The position numbers and the translations under genes were made by a program. A DNA stretch of 64,000 nt, taken from Flagellatimonas centrodinii. GTDB taxonomy: Bacteria; Pseudomonadota; Gammaproteobacteria; Nevskiales; Nevskiaceae. Each line of letters begins with the position of its first letter. Positions within the stretch are counted from its first letter, which is position 1. The stretch is taken from positions 2,232,001 to 2,296,000 of the forward strand of contig NZ_CP092104.1 in the NCBI RefSeq assembly GCF_016918765.2, in the 5' to 3' direction. The notes beneath the pieces are model-generated. The model saw only the letters and a list, made by a program, of their open reading frames with translations. It was not told the origin of the DNA and did not search any database. Below are positions 55,301 through 64,000 of the stretch, piece after piece.

Positions 55301-57825
55301 TTCATTGCGCGAACGTACAGTCCGGCGCCAAAGCCCCAGTCGTCAAAGGCATACAAGCTGCCAGTCTGGATGTTGCCGTTGCTGGCGTACAGATCGATGT
55401 ACCGGGCCTGCAGACTGCCGGTACCGGTGATCGACCGGGCGGACAACATCAGGTTCTGGTAGGCGGGGGCATTGACGCGGAAGCCGCCCAGCAAGGATTC
55501 GCTGTCCTCAAGCGTGATCAGCAGGCCGTCATTCTGGTCGTAGCGCAGCGACTGCTGGCCTGCCGTCACCGACAACCAGCTGTGGTCGTCGGTGAGCGAG
55601 ACGGTATGGGTGCCGGCGAAGGAAAATGTTGACGCCGACAACGACAGCGTGCGCAGGGTCCAGTTGTCGGTGCTGTCGACGAACAGGGTGCCGGCCGCGG
55701 TCATGTGGAGGTCGGTACCGGGCAGGTCAAGTCCGCCTTCGAGCACCCGAAGGTTGCTGCCGGTGAGCCCGATGGCGCCGAAGGTCTCGGTGCTGCTGGG
55801 CTGGCCCGGCAGGGTGAAGGTGTTGATCAGGGTGCCACCTTCATAGATCTCGATGAAGGCAGGTCCGCCCTCGGCACCTTGACCGAGGTGCATGTTATTG
55901 CCGGCAAAGTCGAAGTAGATGAAGGGCGCGTTGAGCTCCACCTGGGTGCTGGCGCTGCTGGTGATGCGGTTGCCGAACAGGTCGATCTCGTCGGCCGAGA
56001 CCGATGACGTGTTCAGCGCGATGTCGCCACCGCTCCAGAGGCGCAAGCGGCTGAAATCGAACATCTCCCCCGCCGGTGCGAGGGTCAGCGGACCGAACAG
56101 GTCGATGCCGATATCACCGATATCGGTGGACACCAGCAGGCTGCGTGCGATGCGGCTGGGCGGGGTCATGAAGCCACCGCCGAGAAATACCCCGGGGGCA
56201 AATTCGCTGCCACCGCTGATGCCGCCCTGAACCCGCGCGCCGATCACATCGAAGCCGCTACCACCGAAATCGTTGATCTGGATGCGGCCGGTGCCGGGGC
56301 CGTCAGCCGTGACGGCGAACAGGGCGTCGGCATCGCCGCTGCCGAAGTTGCTCAACTCCGACAGATAGATCTCGCCGGTGCGGGCGCCGGGGTCCAGTCG
56401 CGCCTGCAGGAAGCTGCGATCCGCCTCGGAGAGTTCGCCGAACAGCAACAGGTCGTCGATCTCCAGCAGGCTGGCGTCGCCGACGAATACCTGGCTGTCG
56501 TGGCCACGAATACCGCCCACTTCGATGTCGCCGCTGCGGGCGCTCAGCAGGGTGCGGCCGATGCCGTCGTCGGGGCCGCGCGTGCTGGTGCCGTTCTCGA
56601 TGAACAGCGGCGCGAGCGCGAGTGATGCGCCCTGGATGTCGATGATGCCGCCGGGACCATTGTGGGTGATGAAGGCGCTGCCGGAGCCGGTCTCGGTGAC
56701 CAACGAGTTCTGGGGGACTGGGGTGTCGGTATCGAATGAGATCGAGCCGCCGAATTCGGAACGCACCGCACCTTCGGCATCGACCCGGAACTCGATGTCG
56801 CGGCCATAGGTCTGGACGTTGCCCTGCAGCTGCACATCGCCGGTAGCATCGATGAAAATGCCGCCACCGCTGCGGCTGCCGAGCTCGCCGGCGCTGTCAC
56901 CCACCGTCATCGTGGCCCAGGCGCCAAAGGGATTGCCGACCTGGACGTCGCCGCCATCGGCCACCAGATGAATCTCGCCGTTGTTGCCGTCAACCAGACC
57001 GACTGCCTCGACCACGCCGCTCTGATTGACCGCATAGCCGCCCAGCGTGCCTTCACGACGTGCCGCCAGCACGGCCTGGCCACCGGCGCTGATGACGCCG
57101 ACGTTGTCGATGGCGGCAGCGGTATCGGTGCTGCCGAGCTCGAGTTCGTAGCCGATCAGGCCGCCGCCGCTGCCGGGGATCAATCGAACCTGATCGCCCG
57201 ACAGCAGCAGGATGTCACCATCAAGCGCCGTCAGGCTGCCGCTGTTGCTGATCGTCGGGCTGATCAGAATGATGTCGGTGGCACTGGAAATGGCAGAACT
57301 TTCGGTGCTGATGCTGCCGCCGATGATCGGCGAGCTGCCATCCAGGAACGGGCTGAACCGCAGGCTGCCGTCGTTATCGAGAAAGTCGCTGTCGCTGACA
57401 TCAAGGGTGGACAGCGTCAGACCGCCGACATCCAGCGTCGCGCCACTACCGATCATGATGCCGCGGGGATTCAGGAAGACGACATTGCCGCCCGCGGTGA
57501 TGGTGCCGTCGATTTGCGATGCGCCACCAAAACCACCGGCATTGATGCGGTTCAGCAGCCATTGGCTGGGGTTCTGGATGAAATCGACTGTCTCACTGGC
57601 GCCGACATCGAAGCTGGACCAGTTGACGATGGCGGTTGGGCCGCTCCCTTGGGTGACCGTGGTGGTGTTGCCGCTCTGGTTGACCTCGGCATTGGTCATC
57701 GGCGCGCCGGTGGGCAGCACCGGACCCGCCAATGCCATCGCCGGCACCGCACCGAGCAGGGAGGCGCAGGCCCATTGCCGGGCGGCGGCGCTCAAGGGGG
57801 AGAGTTTGAAGCTGCGCATGGCCAT
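52318..57825 (-). CDS. TpsA exoprotein (filamentous haemagglutinin/HMW-like)
   Basis: An 1835-residue secreted protein. Signal ends near PAMALA; the TPS domain (residues ~30-150) shows [26 protein letters not shown] and the NPNGI-type motif [13 protein letters not shown]. Long beta-helix repeats follow. Residues ~1670-1754 are a Pro-Thr/Ser tract, and the tail has an Asp-rich calcium-type block ([18 protein letters not shown]). Apart from the signal peptide the only cysteine is residue 1834 of 1835 (GVCE). It starts 4 nt after the tpsB stop. ATG 57819 is an alternative. An adhesin or biofilm role is likely. Confidence 0.9.
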   Translation of the reverse strand: MAMRSFKLSPLSAAARQWACASLLGAVPAMALAGPVLPTGAPMTNAEVNQSGNTTTVTQGSGPTAIVNWSSFDVGASETVDFIQNPSQWLLNRINAGGFGGASQIDGTITAGGNVVFLNPRGIMIGSGATLDVGGLTLSTLDVSDSDFLDNDGSLRFSPFLDGSSPIIGGSISTESSAISSATDIILISPTISNSGSLTALDGDILLLSGDQVRLIPGSGGGLIGYELELGSTDTAAAIDNVGVISAGGQAVLAARREGTLGGYAVNQSGVVEAVGLVDGNNGEIHLVADGGDVQVGNPFGAWATMTVGDSAGELGSRSGGGIFIDATGDVQLQGNVQTYGRDIEFRVDAEGAVRSEFGGSISFDTDTPVPQNSLVTETGSGSAFITHNGPGGIIDIQGASLALAPLFIENGTSTRGPDDGIGRTLLSARSGDIEVGGIRGHDSQVFVGDASLLEIDDLLLFGELSEADRSFLQARLDPGARTGEIYLSELSNFGSGDADALFAVTADGPGTGRIQINDFGGSGFDVIGARVQGGISGGSEFAPGVFLGGGFMTPPSRIARSLLVSTDIGDIGIDLFGPLTLAPAGEMFDFSRLRLWSGGDIALNTSSVSADEIDLFGNRITSSASTQVELNAPFIYFDFAGNNMHLGQGAEGGPAFIEIYEGGTLINTFTLPGQPSSTETFGAIGLTGSNLRVLEGGLDLPGTDLHMTAAGTLFVDSTDNWTLRTLSLSASTFSFAGTHTVSLTDDHSWLSVTAGQQSLRYDQNDGLLITLEDSESLLGGFRVNAPAYQNLMLSARSITGTGSLQARYIDLYASNGNIQTGSLYAFDDWGFGAGLYVRAMNGDVVIGGRAEAVSGPGVEMSGDFFPATAQIYIESDGSVSIQGGLLVERLAQSYSTSNDGVFKSGVGGRASATVFANDGDLLIGGLNPDLEGDPVPVGSGNAVQITGVDDTFGQFSASHGMVSIDGNVDLQGTGGSFFNSLNDESATISGRRSDVRLFVSSQGTTLDQGPVSIGGDVRLEGGNVLADLYGADVSVDGRVDLLAYSLESEMGNTWTLDSNDDVLRSEGGSARLFIGTPEDEQGGAVTLGSLRVEGPDAEAFVVADGSLTLNGPAQVFGTGYVIEGERALATGDAGLLLSTAGIDTEGSVHDDGLDTGRLYWGTADLGLSGQTLLLGGNVEIPSVQVEGIGYAALELNGDSAAAANGEPLDVSVRTTLGEIDGSYGDGITVGNDGNPSTNGLAQLGLIIGGGSFVLDNVSVAGPGAEMIVLGGGSLLMDDVFVGRPDDIPQLDYRESSDGFPNNYSGGRSLFSVGLAEPSELFTGGNGFFGTVTLDQLEVSGTPLAGIVTRSQGFTTFGDVSLVASPGGQLPTGPVSNAVFFNEVLDDGVASLDRPADIGGDVLISSGGDVQLGGNWQANGGVSVVAGGGVSSSVPIDVVFGDLPDLFDGGPSETDFVVPDVESLPLTPLQLRTGSLDIEGRDILLANSLIQLTGEDVIDGGDATFINRINSETGRALPANPTGRFVTTTVNGEVQLGTVDVTSSELEYLFFRAGDARIEDLFAQNSILLMYRPVDDAGALSLANLGLIDLIGAPIAPQAQGSLIEPKAARPDDLLLAFGGADYSGLIDADPGPEAPTSTGGTTQAFFLTDGEVVNLAALQNQGVTTTDLNAPTPTPTPTPSPTPTPTPTPSPTPTPTPTPTPTPTPTPTPTPTPTPTPTPSPTPTPTPTPTPSPTPTPTPSPTPSPTPSPTPSPTPEPTVTPSPEPTPAESPEEENAAAVQTTADLIADGRDDGIGGDDDDADNNGIPDDEEGGPDGNALIAIDDSTVLEEGVCE
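52562..52814 (-). repeat. Hexanucleotide-type tandem repeat coding Pro-Thr tract
   Basis: Imperfect 6-bp units (plus strand GGCGTC/GGCGTT/GGAGTG) run for about 250 bp and encode (P-T/S)n near the TpsA C-terminus. Changes by whole units stay in frame, so length can vary without breaking the protein. Confidence 0.9.
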
Positions 57826-57829
57826 GCCC

Positions 57830-59482
57830 TCAGAAGTGAACCGACAGCGTGCCGTAGACACGGCTGACGTTTTCGCCGTCACTGACGACGCGATCCTGCA
57901 ACGGGAAGGCCCAGTCCAGGCTCAGGCTGGCGGGGCTGAGATGCAGGTCCACGCCGATCCCGACGCTGGAGATGCTGTCGCGATCGTCGGCACCCGTCGG
58001 CAAGTCGAGCCGGCGTACGGTGCCGCCATCGACGAACACGCGGGGAATGAAGGCGCCGCCCGGCATCGTGAAGCGCCGGGCGACATCAATGCCGGCCACA
58101 ATGCCCTGGTCGCCGCGAAACTCGCTGGCGGGGTAGCCGCGGACGGTCCCCGGGCCGCCCAGCCCGAAGGCCTGGGTGTCGACCAGCGGATCGGGTGAAT
58201 AGGTGGCATCGGCGCGCAGCAGCAGTGCCCAGTTCGGCGCCAGTGGTTGGTCACGATGCGCGCTCAGTTGCAGTCGCAGCCGCTGGTGGCCGTCCACGAC
58301 GCCGTTGCCGCCGGGGTTGAGCCCGGCGCGGGTCTGTTCGTCGAAATCGGTGCTGGCGACGACGGCAATGCGGGAGTTGGCGCCGCCCGCGCCGCGGTGG
58401 TTGGCCTGCAGCCCAATATCGAACAATTGGATTTCGGTCCCGGAAAAGGTCGTGCCGAGCAGGTCAGTGTCCGATTCCAGGTCGGTGTAGCCGCCGGTCA
58501 GGTCGAGGCTCCAGCGGTGACTGCGCGACACGGGATGGCGGAACCCGATCCTTGCCTCGCGGCTGGTGCCGTCAATGGGCGCCAGGACATCGGTCTCGAA
58601 TGCAGCCTGGCCAAAGTAGGCTTCCAGCCTGGTGCCGACGCGATTGATCGGCACCGAGTAGCCGACGGCGCCGTAGGTGAGCAGGGCGTCCTCACTGGCC
58701 AGCACGGTGAGCGTGAGGGCATCCCCGAGGCGCAGTGGGTTGTTCAGTTGCATACGACCGGTCAGTCGGAACTCGCCGATTGCGTCACGTCCATGCTGGT
58801 CGAGTGTGAGGCTGCCGGTCATGGGGGTCTCGCGGGCGCGCACCACGATGTCGCTGGTGCCGAAGGTGGCGCCGGGGCGGATCACCGCCCGCGCCTGCAA
58901 GCCGGGCAGGTCGTTGAGTTGGAACAGGCCCTGCTCCAGTGGCGCCTGGGTGTAGGCCTCGCCCTCGGTTACGGGCAGCATCGCGCGTAGCCGCGAGGCA
59001 CGATACCGCTGCAGGCCCTCGAAGCGGATCTCGCCGACCGTGGCTTCGATGACCTGCATCGTGACCCGGCCGACGGTGATCTTCTGCGGCGGCACCACCA
59101 CCGACACCAAGGGGTAGCCGCGCTCGGCATGGAAGCGTTCGACCGCATCGGCGGCGGCATAGATGTCCGCCAGGGACAGTGGACGGTTGAGATAGGGCTG
59201 CACCAGCGGTTCGAGCACCGCATCCGGGAAGGTGGTGTTGCCCTCGAAGCTGATGGCCTGCAACGACACCGTCAGCGGCGCCAGCGATGGCGATGACGGG
59301 GTGGGCGCCGGGCTTGGCGTGCTGACCCGTGGCGCGGCAGCAGCCGGACGCGGCGCCGGGGTGGGCAGCGTGTCCCGGACTTGACCCGGGCTGACCTGTG
59401 CCAGCGCCGGTGTGACCGCAGTCAGCATCAATGCGGCGGCAACAGTGCTGCGCAGTTGTCCCTTGATCATCCCCATCCCCAT
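57830..59482 (-). CDS. TpsB outer-membrane transporter (ShlB/FhaC/HecB family)
   Basis: A 550-residue partner transporter. After the signal (TAVTPALA) comes a Pro/Ala/Thr-rich linker, then POTRA1 ([20 protein letters not shown]), POTRA2 ([20 protein letters not shown]) and a 16-strand barrel with the motif [13 protein letters not shown] (VRGY/F of loop 6) and terminal GTLSVHF. ATG 59482 follows GGGGAG. It exports TpsA, encoded directly downstream. Confidence 0.94.
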   Translation of the reverse strand: MGMGMIKGQLRSTVAAALMLTAVTPALAQVSPGQVRDTLPTPAPRPAAAAPRVSTPSPAPTPSSPSLAPLTVSLQAISFEGNTTFPDAVLEPLVQPYLNRPLSLADIYAAADAVERFHAERGYPLVSVVVPPQKITVGRVTMQVIEATVGEIRFEGLQRYRASRLRAMLPVTEGEAYTQAPLEQGLFQLNDLPGLQARAVIRPGATFGTSDIVVRARETPMTGSLTLDQHGRDAIGEFRLTGRMQLNNPLRLGDALTLTVLASEDALLTYGAVGYSVPINRVGTRLEAYFGQAAFETDVLAPIDGTSREARIGFRHPVSRSHRWSLDLTGGYTDLESDTDLLGTTFSGTEIQLFDIGLQANHRGAGGANSRIAVVASTDFDEQTRAGLNPGGNGVVDGHQRLRLQLSAHRDQPLAPNWALLLRADATYSPDPLVDTQAFGLGGPGTVRGYPASEFRGDQGIVAGIDVARRFTMPGGAFIPRVFVDGGTVRRLDLPTGADDRDSISSVGIGVDLHLSPASLSLDWAFPLQDRVVSDGENVSRVYGTLSVHF

Positions 59483-59516
59483 GGTGCTGCTCTCCCCTGA
59501 CCCAACGCCGCCATAG

Positions 59517-60568
<1,052 letters not shown>

Positions 60569-61201
60569 GCCTGCGCTGCTCGCGCAGTGCGGCCTGGTCG
60601 AGGTGATCGAGGGTTTTCAGTACCCGGGCGGGGTTACGTGGCAAGTGTCGGAGCCACCACCGGACGACGTCCTCCGGCAACTTCAGCCCGCGCCGCCGGG
60701 CACCGTCGAGCAACAGGGTTCGCTGCCCTTCCTCGTCCAGCGTCTGCAGGCCATAGCGCGGAAACTGCGCCAAGCGGGTCCGCAGATCGGCGGCAATGTC
60801 CGGGAGTGCGTCCGGTGGTCTGAGCGCTGCACACCAGGTGATCTGCCGGTGCTGATGGCGCTGGTCAAGCAACCGCAGCAGCGCTTGCCAGCCGTCGCCC
60901 GGGGTTGTCGCGAGGTCGAGCTCGTCAATCGCGAGGTAGCGTGGGTGGCCATAGCCATCGAGTACCGCAAGACCGGCAGTGGCCACTGCCGACCAGGGCA
61001 GATAGGCGCCATTGTGGGCGCGCGCCGCTGCCATCAGCAGATGTGTTTTGCCGGTGCCGCCGGCGCCAAACAGGTAGGCCGACTGGCCGTTTTTCAGGGC
61101 GCCAATGGCCTCGGCGTTGGCGCCGGCGACGAAGCTGTCGAAGGCCGCGGTCTGCGGAAGCTGAACCGCCAGCGGCAATTGCATGCCATTCATGCGGGCG
61201 T

Positions 61202-62275
61202 TCAGCCCTGATAGACGCGACTGGCCAGCCAGCGCCGTTTGGCGTGGCGGAACAACACCGCCAGCACGGCTGCCACCGGCAGCGCGACCAGGATGCCAAT
61301 GAAGCCAAACAATTGACCGCCCGCCATCAGCGCAAAAATCACGGACACCGGATGCAGGCCGATCTTGTCGCCCACCAGGATGGGCGTCAGAACGCCCCCT
61401 TCGAGCATCTGGCCAATCCCGAACACCATCGCCACCCAAACCAGCGGCAGCCATTCGCCGGTCTGCAGGAACATGGCCATCAGGGCGGCGGCGATCCCGA
61501 GGATGGTGCCGAGATAGGGGACGAAGCTGACCAGCCCAGCGCCGACGCCGATGACCAGCGCCAGGTCGAGGCCCACCAGCATCAGACCGATGCTGTAGAA
61601 GGTGCCGAGTGCGACCATCACCGACAGCTGGCCGCGGATGAACGATCCCAGCACGTCGTCGGTTTCCCGCGCCAGCGCGGTTACCCCAGGCACCATGCGG
61701 GGGGGAATCATGTCGCGTATCCAGGCCACTAGGTCGTCCCAGTCGCGCAGCAGGTAGAAGCTGACGATCGGGACCATCACCAGGTTGGCGATGGTGGTCA
61801 GCAGGGCGGTGCCGTTGCTCGATACCTGCTCCCACAGGGTGGCGGCGACATCGCCGGCCTGGGCCCAATGCTTGCCGACAATGGTCTTGAGCCCCTCGGC
61901 ATCGAGCGCCACGCCGTCCGGTAGGGTCAGGCCCAGCGATGGCAGAGCGCTGTCCTGCAGCCACAACAGGGCGTCGGGAATGCGCTTGAGCAGCATCGCC
62001 AACTGGGTGTAGAGCACCGGCAGGACCAGCAGCAGAATCAGCAGACCTGCCAGGGTCAGGAGGATAAAAACCAGACAGACCGAAGCGGTGCGGCTGAGAC
62101 GGAGCCGCTGGAGCCGGTCGACCACCGGATCGCCGAGATAGGCGAGCCCGGCGCCGATGACGAAGGGCGTCAGGATCGGGGCCAGCAGCCACAACATGAC
62201 CAGCAGCGCCAGCCCGGCCGCGGCCCATGGCCAGGCTTCACGCAGTCGCAGTGGCGAATCGGGGCCCGTGGTCAT
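61202..62275 (-). CDS. PerM / AI-2E transporter family protein
   Basis: A 357-residue inner-membrane protein with about eight spans and the family features GLVSFVPYLGTILGI and MLEGGVLTPILVGDKIGLHP. The family includes TqsA and PerM; autoinducer-2 export is shown only for some, while the neighbours (DUF2066, purM, hda) match the perM locus. The DUF2066 gene is directly upstream with 1 nt between. Confidence 0.9.
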   Translation of the reverse strand: MTTGPDSPLRLREAWPWAAAGLALLVMLWLLAPILTPFVIGAGLAYLGDPVVDRLQRLRLSRTASVCLVFILLTLAGLLILLLVLPVLYTQLAMLLKRIPDALLWLQDSALPSLGLTLPDGVALDAEGLKTIVGKHWAQAGDVAATLWEQVSSNGTALLTTIANLVMVPIVSFYLLRDWDDLVAWIRDMIPPRMVPGVTALARETDDVLGSFIRGQLSVMVALGTFYSIGLMLVGLDLALVIGVGAGLVSFVPYLGTILGIAAALMAMFLQTGEWLPLVWVAMVFGIGQMLEGGVLTPILVGDKIGLHPVSVIFALMAGGQLFGFIGILVALPVAAVLAVLFRHAKRRWLASRVYQG

Positions 62276-62276
62276 G

Positions 62277-62867
62277 TCAGCGGATCCGGTACCGGAGAAT
62301 GCCGCCCTGGCTGTCGAAACGCCGAGTCGCTCCGGCAGCCGCCAGGGTCTGATCGAGCATGATCATGCCGCTGGCGGTGGTGACGCGCAGCAGCAACTCG
62401 CCGCCTTCAATACCATCCACCTGAAGACCGTCATGCCCCGGCTGTTGCAGTGCCTGCAGGAGCTCAGCCAGCTGCTGCGGACGCGTCAGCCCATCTACCG
62501 CCAGTCGCCATTGCTGGCGGTCACCGGCGAAGGCACCCCATACCGGATAGCCTCGGCTGCGAAGCGCAGTGTCAATCGATCCGGGGTCGAACGCCGCGCG
62601 CAGCAGCAGCTCGTCGGTTTCGCCGCGCGCCACGCCGAAATGCTGCACCCAGCGACGGGCCTCCTCCAGCGGCGCGTCGGGCACGGGCTGGCCCGCCACC
62701 CGGGCCATCACCTGCGCCAGCGCGTCCTGCAGTGCGGTGTCGCGTGCGGCGGCGGTGTCTTCCATCAGGGGGACGTCGGCGCTGTAGTCGCGGGCCGGTG
62801 GTTGGGCCGCTGCGGGCAGCCCGAGGCCGAGCAACAGGACCAGCGACAGCAATTTGCGCGTCTTCAT
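62277..62867 (-). CDS. DUF2066 domain periplasmic protein
   Basis: A 196-residue protein with a signal peptide ([14 protein letters not shown]). The body matches DUF2066 ([20 protein letters not shown], then [20 protein letters not shown] and a second alpha/beta unit). It is usually found between purM and perM, as here. Function unknown. It diverges from purM over 62 bp. Confidence 0.87.
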   Translation of the reverse strand: MKTRKLLSLVLLLGLGLPAAAQPPARDYSADVPLMEDTAAARDTALQDALAQVMARVAGQPVPDAPLEEARRWVQHFGVARGETDELLLRAAFDPGSIDTALRSRGYPVWGAFAGDRQQWRLAVDGLTRPQQLAELLQALQQPGHDGLQVDGIEGGELLLRVTTASGMIMLDQTLAAAGATRRFDSQGGILRYRIR

Positions 62868-62929
62868 GGGCGAATTATCCCGTGGCACTCGTTAAAATGA
62901 CAGTTCACCACAGAGCAGACCCCAGCCTT

Positions 62930-63961
62930 ATGACGAAGTCTTCCGGCCTGACCTACCGCGACGCCGGCGTGGATATCGAGGCGGGCGATGCCCTGGTCGA
63001 CGACATTGCCCGCATCGTCCGCAGCACCCGGCGACCGGAAGTGCTGGCGGGCGTCGGCGGATTCGGGGCGCTGGTGGGCCTGCCCACGAAGTACAAGCAG
63101 CCGGTATTGGTGAGCGGTACCGATGGTGTCGGCACCAAATTGCGACTCGGCATCGACAGCGGTCGTGTCGAGGGCCTGGGTCAGGACCTGGTCGGCATGT
63201 GCGTCAACGACGTGCTGGTATCGGGCGCCGAGCCCTTGTTCTTTCTCGATTACTACGCCACCGGCAAGCTCGACAAACATGTGGCGGCCCAGGTCATCAA
63301 GGGTATCGCCCGCGGCTGCCGGCTCGCCGGGTGTGCGCTGGTGGGCGGTGAAACCGCCGAAATGCCGGGCATGTATGCCAACGGCGATTTTGACCTGGCC
63401 GGTTTCTGTGTGGCCGTGGCGGAGAAGCGCAAGATCATCGACGGGCGTCGCATCCGCAAAGGTGACGTCATCATCGCCTTGCCGTCATCGGGCCCGCATG
63501 CCAATGGATATTCACTGGTTCGGTCGATCCTCAAACGCAAGCGCGCCAAGCTGGATCTGCCGCTGGGCCGCGGCACGCTCGGCGATGCGCTGCTGGCGCC
63601 CACCGCCATCTACGTGAAGCCGGTACTGGCATTGTTGGCTGCCGGTCTGCCCGTGCGCGGGATGGCCCATATCACCGGCGGTGGCATTGTCGGCAATCTG
63701 CCGCGCTGCTTCCCCCCCGGTGTGGGCGCGGTGATCGACACCCAGAGCTGGAAGCGTCCCGCCGTCTTCGACTGGTTGCAGCAGGCCGGCGGGGTCGACC
63801 AGGCCGAGATGTGGCGCGTGTTCAACTGCGGGGTCGGGTTCATGATGGTGGTGCCGCGCACCCGCGCCGACGAAGCCCTGGCAGTGCTCAAGCAGCAGCG
63901 CGCCAAGGGTTGGATCATCGGCGAGATTGTCGAGGGCGCGGCGGACGTCCGCTTCGCGTGA
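62930..63961 (+). CDS. purM: Phosphoribosylformylglycinamidine cyclo-ligase
   Basis: A 343-residue AIR synthetase for the fifth step of purine synthesis. [17 protein letters not shown] opens the protein, [12 protein letters not shown] is the ATP-binding region, and [15 protein letters not shown] and [13 protein letters not shown] are family signatures. Its TGA overlaps the purN GTG by 4 nt. Confidence 0.97.
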   Translation: MTKSSGLTYRDAGVDIEAGDALVDDIARIVRSTRRPEVLAGVGGFGALVGLPTKYKQPVLVSGTDGVGTKLRLGIDSGRVEGLGQDLVGMCVNDVLVSGAEPLFFLDYYATGKLDKHVAAQVIKGIARGCRLAGCALVGGETAEMPGMYANGDFDLAGFCVAVAEKRKIIDGRRIRKGDVIIALPSSGPHANGYSLVRSILKRKRAKLDLPLGRGTLGDALLAPTAIYVKPVLALLAAGLPVRGMAHITGGGIVGNLPRCFPPGVGAVIDTQSWKRPAVFDWLQQAGGVDQAEMWRVFNCGVGFMMVVPRTRADEALAVLKQQRAKGWIIGEIVEGAADVRFA

Positions 63962-64000
63962 AGCGGGTTGCGGTTCTGATCTCGGGCGAGGGCCGCAACC
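63958..64000 (+). CDS. purN: Phosphoribosylglycinamide formyltransferase, 5' end
   Basis: Only 14 codons are in the window: from GTG they read [14 protein letters not shown], the N-terminal strand and phosphate-loop start of PurN (VVLISGNGSNLQ in E. coli). The GTGA overlap with purM and the usual purMN order support the call. Confidence 0.88.
   Translation, partial: MKRVAVLISGEGRN

Noticed and set aside
54376-55632. Plus-strand frame inside tpsA
   Set aside because: Antisense to the continuous TpsA repeat domain; no ribosome site or motif.

Overview
The window is GC-rich (roughly two thirds G+C by eye) bacterial chromosome. Three conserved blocks point to a gammaproteobacterium: UPF0149-pepP-ubiH-ubiI (47177-51376), purM facing DUF2066-perM-hda with wrbA-DUF2069 beside it (59625-64000), and argA-bioA-rsmE with 4-nt overlaps. 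FecI/FecR regulation, large TonB receptors and many small lipoproteins suggest a free-living lineage, perhaps near Nevskiales or Xanthomonadales. That placement is inference; no rRNA or tRNA gene was seen.

Layout. 1-2657: amidase 3' end, an ArsR-SRPBCC operon with a promoter bracketed by two palindromes, and a flavodoxin-fold oxidoreductase. 2899-11690: FecI sigma factor, FecR anti-sigma factor, a very large STN-type TonB receptor and a type V autotransporter, closed by a terminator. 11876-18331: accessory region with a STAND/NACHT NTPase carrying a C-terminal PD-(D/E)XK-like nuclease, split by a complete IS3-family element, followed by a ParDE module. 18452-23354: housekeeping and hypothetical genes including cysS. 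23440-28418: a leader with an orphan intrinsic terminator, then a TPR / HupE-UreJ-like / DUF4331 / lipoprotein operon. 28470-31893: argA-bioA-rsmE. 32052-37004: lipoprotein, BlaI plus M56 peptidase, a divergent TonB receptor and a membrane protein. 37094-39370: three integron gene cassettes with paired attC sites and no integrase. 39379-46669: small enzymes, an AAC(3)-like remnant, a panB-like gene, and a LysR/azoreductase/pirin unit. 46748-51376: Cys-rich periplasmic protein and the ubi operon. 51383-59482: two-partner secretion operon tpsB-tpsA-fecR. 59625-64000: wrbA, DUF2069, hda, perM, DUF2066, purM and the start of purN.

Most promising for novelty: (1) the STAND NTPase-nuclease, whose frame is restored exactly if the 1224-bp IS and one copy of its 3-bp target duplication are removed; (2) the integron cassettes, one encoding a stand-alone DUF4062/TIR-like protein; (3) the tpsB-tpsA-fecR operon, in which the mature TpsA and the FecR partner each hold a single cysteine, in both cases the next-to-last residue; (4) the FecIR-controlled receptor/autotransporter pair, whose cysteines all occur as close pairs.
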